64,000 nt of DNA from Bacillus infantis (GTDB taxonomy: Bacteria > Bacillota > Bacilli > Bacillales > Cytobacillaceae), in contig NZ_JAIVAP010000006.1 of the NCBI RefSeq assembly GCF_020171945.1, forward strand, positions 124,001 to 188,000. Reading direction: 5' to 3'. The notes beneath the pieces were generated by a model. It did not search any database. It saw nothing but the letters and a program-made list of their open reading frames with translations, and was not told where the DNA came from. The translations under genes were made by a program, and so were the position numbers. This document shows positions 8,286 through 17,009 of the stretch, piece by piece (within the stretch, counting starts at the first letter, position 1; each line of letters opens with the position of its first letter).

Positions 8286-9185
8286 ATGTATCCAGTCTAT
8301 CCTTATTACGGAAAAAAAGAGGAATGCAAAGAAAAGCCGCTGTCTTTCCCGCCGCAGCATCAGGATGTACAGCCCGGCCTGGAATATAAGATGGTGCCAA
8401 GACCGATTTCGGAGGACCCGGACTATCGGGGTTCAGGAAAACTGAAAGGGAAGGTGGCCATCATCACCGGCGGCGACAGCGGGATTGGCCGTGCGGCGGC
8501 CTATGCGTTTGTAAAGGAAGGCGCCAAAGTCGTCATTGTCTACCTGAATGAGCATCAGGATGCCCGGGAAACACAGGAAAGGATCCGGGAGCTTGGCGGG
8601 GAAAGTCTTTTTATCGCCGGCGATATGAGGAGGGAAAACTTTTCCCAGGAAATTGTCGAACAATCGCTTCGCCAATTCGGCAGGATTGATATCCTCGTCA
8701 ATAACCACGGCGTCCAATTTGTACAGAAAAGCATTCTCGATATCACAAGGGAACAGCTCTTCGACACCTTTGAAACCAATATTTTCGCATTTTTTTACTT
8801 AACAAAGGCCGTTCTTCCCCATATGAAGGCAGGGGGCTCCATCATTAATACAGCATCTGTTACGGCCTACGAAGGCCATAAAGACCTGATTGATTATTCC
8901 TCGACAAAAGGCGCGATTGTAACCTTTACAAGGTCCTTATCATTGTCGCTTGAGAAAAAGGGAATACGGGTGAATGCCATAGCTCCCGGCCCTATCTGGA
9001 CACCGCTCATCCCGGCCAGCTTCTCAGCAAAGAAGGTATCAGAATTCGGCACGGATACGCCGATGAAAAGGGCCGGCCAGCCGTTTGAGCTGGCGCCTGG
9101 CTATGTTTACCTTGCCTCCGATGATTCCCGCTATATGAGCGGGCAGGTGCTGCACATCAACGGCGGGACGATGGTTAGTTCATAA
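8286..9185 (+). CDS. SDR-family oxidoreductase (YdaD/YhdF-like)
   Basis: This 299-residue protein is a classical short-chain dehydrogenase with an N-terminal extension of about 45 residues rich in Pro and Tyr, as in the Bacillus general stress protein 39 (YdaD) group. The nucleotide-binding motif GGDSGIGRAAA lies near residue 61, NNHG near 139, the catalytic serine in NTASV near 191, and YxxxK in YSSTKGA near 206. ATG 8286 is chosen because AGGAG at 8273-8277 is 8 nt upstream; GTG 8277 and 8280 fall in that ribosome site. NADP(H) dependence and substrate cannot be read. Confidence 0.88.
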   Translation: MYPVYPYYGKKEECKEKPLSFPPQHQDVQPGLEYKMVPRPISEDPDYRGSGKLKGKVAIITGGDSGIGRAAAYAFVKEGAKVVIVYLNEHQDARETQERIRELGGESLFIAGDMRRENFSQEIVEQSLRQFGRIDILVNNHGVQFVQKSILDITREQLFDTFETNIFAFFYLTKAVLPHMKAGGSIINTASVTAYEGHKDLIDYSSTKGAIVTFTRSLSLSLEKKGIRVNAIAPGPIWTPLIPASFSAKKVSEFGTDTPMKRAGQPFELAPGYVYLASDDSRYMSGQVLHINGGTMVSS

Positions 9186-9194
9186 GAAAAGCTG

Positions 9195-9217
9195 CCGGGC
9201 TGGCTGGCCCGGTTTTT
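9195..9217 (+). terminator. Terminator after the SDR gene
   Basis: CCGGGC, loop TGGCTG and GCCCGG are followed by TTTTT. Confidence 0.85.
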
Positions 9218-9230
9218 ATATGGATAAATC

Positions 9231-9259
9231 TTGCTGAAACACCGGGAACCTTATATTAT
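9231..9259 (+). promoter_or_regulatory. Likely vegetative promoter of the GNAT gene
   Basis: TTGCTG and TATTAT are separated by 17 bp, 34 bp upstream of the acetyltransferase start. It matches the SigA pattern with one or two deviations per box. Confidence 0.55.
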
Positions 9260-9292
9260 TTTAATAGTCTGACAAAGAAGAGGAGAACATTT

Positions 9293-9784
9293 ATGAATAT
9301 AACTTTAGCCGGGGCAGAGGCTTCAAAAAAGGAAATAGTCCGGAACCTGTACAGCTTCTACCTGCATGACCTGTCTCAATATTCACCCTCCCTTATTCCG
9401 AATGGACAAGGTACATTTGAGTTTGACTCGTTCGATGCAATTTGGGATACACCGGGCATTTCGGTTCTTCTCATTAAACACGGGGAAGAGATTGCCGGCT
9501 TCCTGCTGTTTTTGGAAAAACCATTCCTGAAAATGGCCGATTACTGCATCAATGATATGTTCCTTTTCCATCCCTACAGGGGAAAAGGGATTGCGGAGGA
9601 GGCCCTCGATATATTGTTTCAGAAGCATAAAGGGACTTACTATGTTGAGCAGCTTGCAGAAAACAAGAGGGCGGTAAGCTTCTGGAAGAAGGTATTCAGC
9701 ACGAATGGGTTTCCTTATGAGGAAATGGAAAAAACAGAGGACGGGGAGCTGTGCCTTGGCCAGTTTTTCACAGTTGGAAAATAA
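9293..9784 (+). CDS. GNAT-family N-acetyltransferase
   Basis: The 163-residue protein has the GNAT fold. A core strand (ISVLLIKHGEEIAGFLLF) is followed by the acetyl-CoA loop HPYRGKGIAEEAL near residue 97 and a late ENKRAVSFWKKV helix. AGGAGA precedes the ATG. It is monocistronic, between a terminator and the sigma factor gene. The acceptor substrate cannot be inferred. Confidence 0.85.
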   Translation: MNITLAGAEASKKEIVRNLYSFYLHDLSQYSPSLIPNGQGTFEFDSFDAIWDTPGISVLLIKHGEEIAGFLLFLEKPFLKMADYCINDMFLFHPYRGKGIAEEALDILFQKHKGTYYVEQLAENKRAVSFWKKVFSTNGFPYEEMEKTEDGELCLGQFFTVGK

Positions 9785-9931
9785 ACCGGGAAGGTTTGGG
9801 CCGGCTTCCTGAAGAATACACTATTAGAGAACTCTTTCATGCAGCTGAATAAAATAAATGTGATTAGCCGTATCTTTTCTTCCTCCCTGATCCGTTTAAG
9901 GGGCAGAGATGTGTAAAAGGAGTGAGCAGCG

Positions 9932-10612
9932 ATGGTGATGAAGCAGGAAAAGGCAGACCGGGTACAGGGATTGGCGGAGAAGGCGGATGAGATGTATCCC
10001 GCCCTTCAGCGCTATAGCCGATTCCTGGCGCAGAACAGCTGGGATGGAGACGACCTGGCCCAGGAGGCTTTCCTCCGTGCCGCCAGCAGCTATGAGCCTG
10101 AGCGGGTCAGTCAGGCACTTTTGAAGAAAATTGCCTATAACTGCTGGGTCGATGTGACGCGCAAACGGAAAAAGGAGCAGCTGGAGGAGGCGCCGGAGCC
10201 CATCCGGAAAGAAGAGAAGCAATACGTCAGCATTGAAGCTGTCGATAAGCTGATGGAATGCCTGACATTGAAGCAGGCAGTCATTTATGCTCTTAAGGAG
10301 GGGTTTCAATATACCTCAAAGGAAATCGCCGGACTGTTGCAGACAACCGAATTTGCCGTAAAGTCAGCCTTAAGCCGGGCGCGCAGGCAGCTGCAGACAG
10401 ATGCTGACACAGGCAGCCCTGACACCGGGAGCGAAGAAGCTGCTGCTGTTGCCAGGCTGCTGGCCAGGTCCCTCCAGGAAGAAGATCCAGGCTGTCTTCT
10501 AAAGGCGCTCCCCATGCTGCCGTCCCTGAAAAGCCTTTCTGTCCACGCTGAGCCAAATCCCTGCCAGCATAGGCAGACTCCTCCGCAATGCACACTCTCT
10601 ATCGCGGCGTAG
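9932..10612 (+). CDS. ECF-like sigma-70 family sigma factor
   Basis: This 226-residue protein has sigma region 2 around residues 25-80 ([31 protein letters not shown]) and region 4 around 105-155 ([28 protein letters not shown]). There is no region 3, as in group 4 factors. A tail of about 65 residues follows, rich in Ala, Leu and Pro, with no known domain. AAAGGAG at 9916-9922 supports ATG 9932. The clpP paralogue begins 23 bp downstream, so both probably share a transcript. No anti-sigma gene is adjacent, which is unusual for an ECF factor. Confidence 0.85.
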   Translation: MVMKQEKADRVQGLAEKADEMYPALQRYSRFLAQNSWDGDDLAQEAFLRAASSYEPERVSQALLKKIAYNCWVDVTRKRKKEQLEEAPEPIRKEEKQYVSIEAVDKLMECLTLKQAVIYALKEGFQYTSKEIAGLLQTTEFAVKSALSRARRQLQTDADTGSPDTGSEEAAAVARLLARSLQEEDPGCLLKALPMLPSLKSLSVHAEPNPCQHRQTPPQCTLSIAA

Positions 10613-10635
10613 ACCGCAGAAAGGGAGGAATTGAT

Positions 10636-11217
10636 ATGACGGCAATACCTTATGTAATCGAACAGTCGAGCAGGGGCGAGCGCTCCTATGATATCTATTC
10701 ACGGCTTTTGAAGGACAGGATCATCATGATCGGAGAAGAGATCAATGATCATGTGGCAAACAGCGTAATTGCCCAGCTGCTGTTTCTTGCCGCTGACGCA
10801 CCTGACAAGGATATATCCCTATACATCAATAGTCCGGGCGGCTCAACTACAGCCGGCTTTGCGATCTATGACACTATGCAATACATCAAGCCTGATGTCA
10901 GGACAATCTGCACGGGGATGGCGGCCTCCTTCGGTGCCATGCTCCTGCTCGCCGGCACGAAAGGCAAGCGCTGCAGCCTTCCGAACAGCGAAATCATGAT
11001 CCATCAGCCGCTCGGCGGGGCAAGGGGGCAGGCGACTGAAATTGAAATATCCGCAAAACGCATTTTGAAGCTCCGGGAGCATATCAACAAAATCATTTCC
11101 GAAAAAACCGGCCAGCCTGTTGAAAAAGTAGCCAGGGATACAGACCGCGACTATTTCATGAGTGCCGAGGAAGCAAAGGAATACGGGATTATTGATCATA
11201 TCATTTTTCATAGCTGA
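10636..11217 (+). CDS. clpP: ClpP-family protease subunit (second paralogue type)
   Basis: The 193-residue protein is a complete ClpP. The catalytic serine sits in [11 protein letters not shown] (about residue 97), the histidine in IMIHQPLGG (about 122) and the aspartate in DTDRDYFMS (about 171). It forms the proteolytic barrel that works with Clp ATPases. The sequence is clearly diverged from the housekeeping Bacillus ClpP I know (GMAASMGAFLL, different C terminus), so it is probably an extra copy. The start is ATG 10636 with GGGAGG upstream. Its location directly behind a sigma factor gene suggests conditional expression or a role in regulated proteolysis of that factor. Confidence 0.9.
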   Translation: MTAIPYVIEQSSRGERSYDIYSRLLKDRIIMIGEEINDHVANSVIAQLLFLAADAPDKDISLYINSPGGSTTAGFAIYDTMQYIKPDVRTICTGMAASFGAMLLLAGTKGKRCSLPNSEIMIHQPLGGARGQATEIEISAKRILKLREHINKIISEKTGQPVEKVARDTDRDYFMSAEEAKEYGIIDHIIFHS

Positions 11218-11227
11218 TAGCGGGAAA

Positions 11228-11257
11228 GGCAGCCTTTTAAGGAGGGCTGCCTTTTTT
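11228..11257 (+). terminator. Terminator after clpP
   Basis: GGCAGCC and GGCTGCC pair around a 10-nt loop, followed by TTTTTT. Confidence 0.9.
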
Positions 11258-11354
11258 GGGGAAATGAATTTTAAATCCTGTTGGGAAATTCACATTAAGT
11301 TCTGGAAACGAAAGAAAATATGGTAATATTTAGGGTAATGAAAGGGGGCGGATC

Positions 11355-12080
11355 ATGACTAATAAATCTTTGAAATGGGGGATTGGAGCGATAGCGCTAT
11401 TGGCTATATTGCTATCTTTCGATATATGGAAACTGTATAAAGAAGAAAAGCCTCCATTCCCTGAAATAGTGTCAGAAGGCAAGGAAGCTCAAGCAGTTTT
11501 GTTTGATTATTCATGGAACGGGACGGACACTTCCAAAGTATTGAATAAAGCTAATCTATCAGACTCCCTGGAAAGCATTGAGGCATTGCCGGTCGGCCCA
11601 TTTGCAGATCTTGCTGTCTCTTTTCCGGAGAAGCCTGATCTAATATCCATTTCCGCCTGGGAGCCGCGGCTTGAAGAAGAAATCTATAAACAGGATGGAT
11701 CTGTCTTTCATTTTACAAACCGTCCCGGAACTGTGACTCTTGTGATCAAGGCTGAATGGAATAAAGGAAAGGCAACGTATTTAACCAGAGTCAAAACTGA
11801 AAAGACTGTCTCTTATCAGGAACTTCTGGATCCGGATAAAGAGGTTCAAACTATCATTGGGTTTGCTGCCAGCGGTTCATCATCCATTGAATTTGCCCAA
11901 AAAAAATCAGGCGATCGATTTGCCTCAGGATACATCTCTGGAGAATTGGATTATTTAAAAAAAGTCTATCATGAACTGGAACTGAACGAGCTGCCTGCCT
12001 ATTTTGTTTTTAATCAGGAGAAGGTTGTTTTTCGTACAAATAACATGGAGGAGCTTGAATCATATATATCAAAGCATTAG
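11355..12080 (+). CDS. Membrane-anchored protein of unknown function
   Basis: The 241-residue protein has one N-terminal hydrophobic helix (about residues 9-24) with positive charges before it. The remaining 215 residues are therefore probably outside the cell. I recognise no family. The final segment (LPAYFVFNQEKVVFRTNNMEELESYI) resembles the cis-Pro and last-helix end of thioredoxin-like folds, but no CxxC is present. AAAGGGGGCGG precedes the ATG. It is monocistronic, ending in a shared terminator with the transporter opposite. Codon use and lower GC differ somewhat from the neighbours. Confidence 0.7.
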   Translation: MTNKSLKWGIGAIALLAILLSFDIWKLYKEEKPPFPEIVSEGKEAQAVLFDYSWNGTDTSKVLNKANLSDSLESIEALPVGPFADLAVSFPEKPDLISISAWEPRLEEEIYKQDGSVFHFTNRPGTVTLVIKAEWNKGKATYLTRVKTEKTVSYQELLDPDKEVQTIIGFAASGSSSIEFAQKKSGDRFASGYISGELDYLKKVYHELELNELPAYFVFNQEKVVFRTNNMEELESYISKH

Positions 12081-12110
12081 GGGAAAAATAATATGGACAC
12101 CCTATAAAAG

Positions 12111-12137
12111 AAAACTCCCGCTTATACACGGGAGTTT
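12111..12137. terminator. Bidirectional terminator
   Basis: AAAACTCCCG and CGGGAGTTT pair around the 8-nt loop CTTATACA between two convergent genes. Confidence 0.8.
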
Positions 12138-12143
12138 CGCTGT

Positions 12144-13661
12144 TTATTTTTTGGTCCTTGGCACAGGCGGTTCCTTGCTCAATGATTTGAGGAGCGAAAC
12201 GCACATAAAGACAAGGATGACGGTGAACGGCAGGGCTGCGACAAGCGAGGCAGTCTGCAGACCCTCAAGCCCGCTGCTGAGCAGGAGGACGGCCGCAATC
12301 GCACCGATCAGGATGCCCCAGACGATGCGCACACCGAGGGGAGGCATCAGCGAGCCCTTGGATGTCATGCTGCCGAGAATATATGTTGCCGAGTCTGCTG
12401 AGGTGATAAGGAAGGTAAAGATCAGCAGAATCGAAAGGATGGAAACAATAAATGTCATAGGCAGTTCCCCGTAGGTTGTAAACAGCGCACTGGTAACATC
12501 CGCATTGACTGCTTCTGCAATGCCGGTTCCCTGGAACAGGTCAAAGTGCAGGGCGGTCCCGCCGAACACGGCTGTCCATAAAAGGGCGATCAGCGGCGGG
12601 ATGATCAGCACGCCGACAACAAATTCCCTGATGGTCCTGCCCCTTGAGACCCTGGCGATGAAAGCACCGACGAACGGGGACCAGGCAATGGCCCATGCCC
12701 AATAGAAAATCGTCCAGTCGCGCACCCATGTACCTCCTTTATAAGGTGTCAGGCGCAGGCTCCAGTTGATGAAATTGGTAATATCATCCCCGATCCCCTG
12801 TGTGAACGTATTCAGGATGAATACAGTCGGCCCGGCAATGAATACAAAGAGCATGATGATCAGAGCAAGGGAAAGGTTAAGATTGCTCAAATACTTGATT
12901 CCTTTATCCAGTCCGGTCGTAGACGACAAAAGGAAAAGGGCTGTCAAAACGACGATGATGATAATCTGTACCCATGCACTGTTAGTGATCCCGAAGGCAG
13001 CATTCAATCCGCCGTTAATCTGCAGGATCCCAAGCCCGAGTGATGTGGCTACACCCAGGACAGTGGCAATGACAGCCAGGATATCAATGAATTTCCGGAG
13101 GCCTGTCCGCTCCTTTTTTACACTGATGATTGGCTTGAGCGTAGTGGAAATAAGCCCGTCCTGCTTTTTGCGGAATTGGAAATAGCCGACTGCGAGTCCG
13201 ACAATCGTGAAGACTGACCATTGGCTGACGCCCCAATGGAAGAAAGAGTAGCCCATGGCAGTCCTTGCTGCTTCAGGTGTGAGCCCTTCCATGTCAGCGA
13301 TGGGAGGCGAAAAGTAATGGCTCATCGGCTCGGCGATTCCCCAGAAGACAAGGCCGATGCCGAATCCGGCGCTGAAGAGCATGCCGATCCATGTGAAAAA
13401 GGAATATTCGGGTCTTTCATCATTTCCGCCAAGCCGGATGCGGCCATATTTGCTGATGGCCAGGAATAGGCAGAATAATACAAAGAGGAGTACCGATAGC
13501 AGGTAAAACCAGCCAAAGGCGTATGTAGTGAAATCGAAGGCTTTCTGTGCGGCCCCTGAAAAAATCTCAGGCAGGAAGACGCCTGTGAGGACAAGCAGAA
13601 GGATCACTGAAGCAGAGACCCAAAAAACACTGTTTAATGACTTATCTTGCTGTTCATTCAT
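12144..13661 (-). CDS. opuD: BCCT-family osmolyte transporter (OpuD/BetL-like)
   Basis: The 505-residue protein has about twelve membrane helices and the betaine/carnitine/choline transporter signature: SWRL-type helices around WTIFYWAWAIAWSPFVG, the RVSRGRTIREFVVGV loop and the ITSADSATYILG segment. It is close to B. subtilis OpuD, a sodium-coupled glycine betaine importer used for osmoprotection. AGGGGGTATTCT precedes the ATG. The substrate may be another compatible solute, so the symbol is tentative. It is monocistronic. Confidence 0.85.
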   Translation of the reverse strand: MNEQQDKSLNSVFWVSASVILLLVLTGVFLPEIFSGAAQKAFDFTTYAFGWFYLLSVLLFVLFCLFLAISKYGRIRLGGNDERPEYSFFTWIGMLFSAGFGIGLVFWGIAEPMSHYFSPPIADMEGLTPEAARTAMGYSFFHWGVSQWSVFTIVGLAVGYFQFRKKQDGLISTTLKPIISVKKERTGLRKFIDILAVIATVLGVATSLGLGILQINGGLNAAFGITNSAWVQIIIIVVLTALFLLSSTTGLDKGIKYLSNLNLSLALIIMLFVFIAGPTVFILNTFTQGIGDDITNFINWSLRLTPYKGGTWVRDWTIFYWAWAIAWSPFVGAFIARVSRGRTIREFVVGVLIIPPLIALLWTAVFGGTALHFDLFQGTGIAEAVNADVTSALFTTYGELPMTFIVSILSILLIFTFLITSADSATYILGSMTSKGSLMPPLGVRIVWGILIGAIAAVLLLSSGLEGLQTASLVAALPFTVILVFMCVSLLKSLSKEPPVPRTKK

Positions 13662-13876
13662 AGAATACCCCCTGTTTTTTCTCTATATTTAACCTTAACA
13701 TGTATAAAAGGCAGGTGAAAACGCCATCAATAGCTGGAAATGGCCATATCCAAGAATATTTGGCGGGAAAGCCGGGATTTCGCTGCCTTAAGAGTGCCTC
13801 ACGTGCATATATACTCAAATAAGCAAGCTAGCAACCTATTTAGCAAAAAATCTGAATATACAAGGAGCTGGATGGA

Positions 13877-14539
13877 ATGCATCTCAAACATCTGGAAGAA
13901 AAGTTCATCCTGCACAAGAATGCGGAGCAGGCAGTGCCGATGAGAAAATATATGAAAGACAACTTCCCGTTCCTGGGAATCAGGACGCCGGAGCGCAGGA
14001 AGCTGACAAAGGAGTTTTTTGCAGAAACAGGAATCCTGAAGGAGCCCTTTCAGCATGATTTGGTTTCGAAGCTATGGAAGAAGGAAGAAAGAGAATATCA
14101 ATATGCAGCCTGTGACTATATCATCAGCTCCTTGAAGAAGCTTGTTAAAGACGACATGCGTTTTATGGAGAGATTGATTACAGAAAAATCCTGGTGGGAT
14201 ACTGTTGATACATTGGCTGCCCATCCTGTCGGCCGCATTGCCGCCGATCATCCTGAAACCGTTAAGGAGACAGTGAGGAGCTGGGCATATGGCAGCCATT
14301 TGTGGCTGAGAAGGACGAGCATCATCTTCCAGCTCCGCTACAAGCAAGATACAAGTGAAGACATCTTGTATGAATTCATCAGCCAGAACGCCGGAAGCAG
14401 GGAATTTTTCATCCAGAAAGCAATCGGCTGGGCATTGAGGGAGTACAGCAAGACAAATCCCGAGTCAGTCAGAAGCTTTATCAGCAAGTCTTCGCTCGCA
14501 CCCTTAAGCATCCGTGAAGGTAGCAAATATTTAAAGTAA
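13877..14539 (+). CDS. alkD: AlkD-type DNA alkylation repair enzyme
   Basis: This 220-residue, all-helical HEAT-like protein matches the AlkD DNA glycosylase family that removes N3- and N7-alkylpurines. The family helix SWWDTVDTLAAHPVG near residue 99 carries the Trp and Asp associated with catalysis. AAGGAG lies 9 nt before the ATG. It is short-spaced (60 bp) from the HAD gene downstream, and no terminator separates them, so they may be cotranscribed. Confidence 0.88.
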   Translation: MHLKHLEEKFILHKNAEQAVPMRKYMKDNFPFLGIRTPERRKLTKEFFAETGILKEPFQHDLVSKLWKKEEREYQYAACDYIISSLKKLVKDDMRFMERLITEKSWWDTVDTLAAHPVGRIAADHPETVKETVRSWAYGSHLWLRRTSIIFQLRYKQDTSEDILYEFISQNAGSREFFIQKAIGWALREYSKTNPESVRSFISKSSLAPLSIREGSKYLK

Positions 14540-14599
14540 GAAGGAAAAACTGATAGAATGCTACATAGATTGAAAAAACAATTAGTAGGTGAAGAAAAT

Positions 14600-15466
14600 A
14601 TGGTAAAATGCATTGCGATTGATATGGACGGTACACTGCTGACTGCAACCCAGCAGATTACAGAAGAAAACAAAAAGGCGATCCAGAAGGCTCAGGCTGA
14701 AGGGGTGGAAGTGGTCATCGCCACAGGGCGGTCTTATTTTGAGGCAAACTTTGTCCTCGAGGAAGCGGGGATCCGCTGCCCGATGATCTGCGTCAATGGG
14801 GCGGAAGTGAGGTCCATCGATAAAGAAGTGATAGCCAGCAATCCGCTCGACAAGTCGACGGCAAGGACAGCCGGCATGGCGCTCCTGCAAAATGGCGTTT
14901 ATTTCGAAGTATACACAAATAAAGGCACATACACGATTGATGCCGATAAAGGCGTTTCTATCATTGTTGATATTTTCATGAGCGGAAACCCTGAAGCTGA
15001 TGTGGATGAAGTCATGAAGGCAGCGGAGGAAAGGTTCACAAAAGGGCTTGTCCATAAGGTCGACAGCTACGATATCCTTTTCGATGACACAGAGCATCAG
15101 ATTTATAAGCTCCTTGCATTCTCAGTCGATGCTGAAAGGCTGGCAGCTGCAAAGGAAGCCCTTGTGCCGCTTGAAGACGAAGGACTTGTCATCAGCTCTT
15201 CCGGTGAGGAAAATCTGGAGCTGACAAGCAGAAATGCGCAAAAGGGCGTTGCGCTTGAAGCCTTCCTTGAAAAAAGCGGGACAGGCATCCAGGATGCTAT
15301 GGCAATAGGCGATAACTATAACGATCTTTCTATGTTCAAACGCGTGGGCAGGTCTGTTGCCATGGGCAATGCAGATGACATTATCAAGGCACAGTGCGAC
15401 TATGTCACGCTGACCAATGAAGAAAGCGGGGTTGCAAAAGCAATCCTGGATGCCCTTGAGGCATAA
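14600..15466 (+). CDS. Cof-type HAD-superfamily phosphatase
   Basis: The 288-residue protein begins with the HAD nucleophile motif IDMDGTLL (residues 7-14). It has motif II ATGRS near residue 46 and ends with the acid motif GDNYNDLSMF near residue 236, and a C2 cap lies between them. This is the Cof/YcsE-YwpJ type of sugar-phosphate or flavin-precursor phosphatase. ATG 14600 has AGGTG 8 nt upstream. The substrate is not deducible. Confidence 0.9.
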   Translation: MVKCIAIDMDGTLLTATQQITEENKKAIQKAQAEGVEVVIATGRSYFEANFVLEEAGIRCPMICVNGAEVRSIDKEVIASNPLDKSTARTAGMALLQNGVYFEVYTNKGTYTIDADKGVSIIVDIFMSGNPEADVDEVMKAAEERFTKGLVHKVDSYDILFDDTEHQIYKLLAFSVDAERLAAAKEALVPLEDEGLVISSSGEENLELTSRNAQKGVALEAFLEKSGTGIQDAMAIGDNYNDLSMFKRVGRSVAMGNADDIIKAQCDYVTLTNEESGVAKAILDALEA

Positions 15467-15525
15467 GGGAAGGACGGCATGTTTTTTGGACGTTTTGAAA
15501 CCTTCAGCTGAAAGGCGGAGATACT

Positions 15526-16611
15526 GTGAAAAAATCAGTCCTATTCATGCTGCTTGGCCTGCTTGCAATGGCAGGCTGCTCGGCAGAAAACAAATCGAAT
15601 GAGGAAGAGCCGCGGCAGCAGGAAAGCGAGGAAGCGGCTTTAGCCGTGCCGGATGCAGAAGAACTCGCAGCCGATCTGAAGACCCCGTGGGCAATCGACC
15701 AGGCAGGAAGCACTTTTTATATGACTGAAAGGACAGGGAGCATTGTAAAAGCAGAAAAGGGCAGCCTTCAGAGGCAGGAGGTCCGCCTGAAAAAGAAACT
15801 CTCACAGGCTTCAGAGGCCGGCCTGCTCGGCTTTGTCCTTTCCCCGGATTTTGAAAGCTCTGGAGAAGCTTATGCGTATTATACGTATGAGGAAGGGGCC
15901 GTCCAGCGAAATCGGATCGTCGTCCTGAAGCAGACGGAGGATGCCTGGGAGGAAACAAGGCTGCTGCTTGATGGGATTCCGAGCGGGCAATACCATCATG
16001 GAGGACGCCTGAAAATCGGCCCTGACGGCAAGCTTTATGCTACGGCAGGCGATGCGGCAGCTGATCCGGCAATCGCCCAGGACCTGGATTCTCTTGGCGG
16101 AAAAATCCTCAGGATGAATCTGGATGGAACAGTTCCGGACGATAATCCATTTGCCGGTTCTTATGTATACAGCTATGGCCACCGCAATCCGCAGGGGCTG
16201 GCCTGGGCTGAAGACGGTACTCTCTATGCCTCTGAGCACGGACCATCCGCCAATGATGAGATCAACCGGATCGAGGCCGGGAAAAACTACGGCTGGCCTG
16301 TCATCCAGGGCAAGAAAGAAAAGGAAGGCATGGAAGCGCCGCTCTTCACCTCCGGGGAGGACAATACCTGGGCTCCATCCGGCATAGCCATCAAGGACGG
16401 GAAGCTTTATGCCGCTGCCCTGAGGGGGGCTGCAGTCCTTGAATTCAACCTGGAAACAGGAGAGCAAAAGGAACTCATCACCGGTGCCGGAAGGATCAGA
16501 GATGTGCTGCTCTCCGATGATGTCCTGTATTTCGCCAGCAATAATACGGATGGCCGCGGCAACCCGGGACCAAACGATGATAAGCTGTATAAAATCCGGC
16601 TTTCAGAATAG
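15526..16611 (+). CDS. Lipoprotein quinoprotein-type sugar dehydrogenase (GSDH family)
   Basis: The 361-residue precursor has a lipoprotein signal ending in LAMAGC (cysteine at residue 18), an acidic Glu/Gln-rich linker to about residue 45, then a beta-propeller of the glucose/sorbosone dehydrogenase family. Landmarks are YHHGGRLKIGPDGKLYATAGD, YGHRNPQGLAW and EHGPSANDEINRI. Relatives such as YliI use PQQ to oxidise aldoses outside the membrane. GTG 15526 follows AAAGGCGGAG. Whether this organism can supply PQQ is unknown. Confidence 0.85.
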   Translation: MKKSVLFMLLGLLAMAGCSAENKSNEEEPRQQESEEAALAVPDAEELAADLKTPWAIDQAGSTFYMTERTGSIVKAEKGSLQRQEVRLKKKLSQASEAGLLGFVLSPDFESSGEAYAYYTYEEGAVQRNRIVVLKQTEDAWEETRLLLDGIPSGQYHHGGRLKIGPDGKLYATAGDAAADPAIAQDLDSLGGKILRMNLDGTVPDDNPFAGSYVYSYGHRNPQGLAWAEDGTLYASEHGPSANDEINRIEAGKNYGWPVIQGKKEKEGMEAPLFTSGEDNTWAPSGIAIKDGKLYAAALRGAAVLEFNLETGEQKELITGAGRIRDVLLSDDVLYFASNNTDGRGNPGPNDDKLYKIRLSE

Positions 16612-16703
16612 AAATAGAGGCAGGTTCACTGGGTAAATAGTTCAGATAATGTAGAGAGAACAGTCCAAATAATATACGTATACAGCACGGGAATTAACAA
16701 AAC

Positions 16704-16733
16704 AAAAAAGCTTGGGATATCCCAAGCTTTTTA
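16704..16733. terminator. Bidirectional terminator
   Basis: A perfect palindrome, AAAAAAGCTTGGG-ATAT-CCCAAGCTTTTT, lies between the dehydrogenase gene and the convergent tetR gene. Confidence 0.85.
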
Positions 16734-16808
16734 TTTTAAAAATGTTGTTCATTAACGCACTCAATCGCTGAATAGTTGAACGGCCGGGTTCCCTGCAAAT
16801 GGATTTTT

Positions 16809-16997
16809 ATAGAGGGAGGAACTGCCCTTATTTAGCGAATAGTACTGAAAACCTCTTATATAGAGGGAGAAATTCCTCTTATTTGATTTGAAAACGTGAA
16901 AAAAGATAGATCTTCTTTGCATAGAGGGAAATACTCCCCTTAATTTCCCTAAAAACCCTTCTTATCTGCACTTAAGAGTAAAAACTACCCTTAATTT
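16809..16997. repeat. Four-unit palindromic intergenic repeat cluster
   Basis: Four 25-bp units start at 16809, 16860, 16921 and about 16973. They share the form ATAGAGGGA-n7-CCCTTATTT, an imperfect palindrome. The fourth unit has changed on both arms (TTAAG/CTTAA plus GTA/TAC), keeping its symmetry. The rest of the 398-bp gap 16612-17009 holds only the terminator. Confidence 0.6.
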
Positions 16998-17009
16998 ACT
17001 ATCACTTTT

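Noticed and set aside
8201-8389. 62-codon frame overlapping the start of the SDR gene
   Set aside because: It has no ribosome site and overlaps the better supported SDR start in another frame.
10588-10635. Upstream ATG for clpP at 10588
   Set aside because: It lies inside the end of the sigma factor gene and lacks a ribosome site; ATG 10636 has GGGAGG and the normal ClpP N terminus.
15811-16467. 218-codon minus-strand frame opposite the GSDH lipoprotein gene
   Set aside because: It is a shadow of a well-supported gene, with no start signal or recognisable domain.
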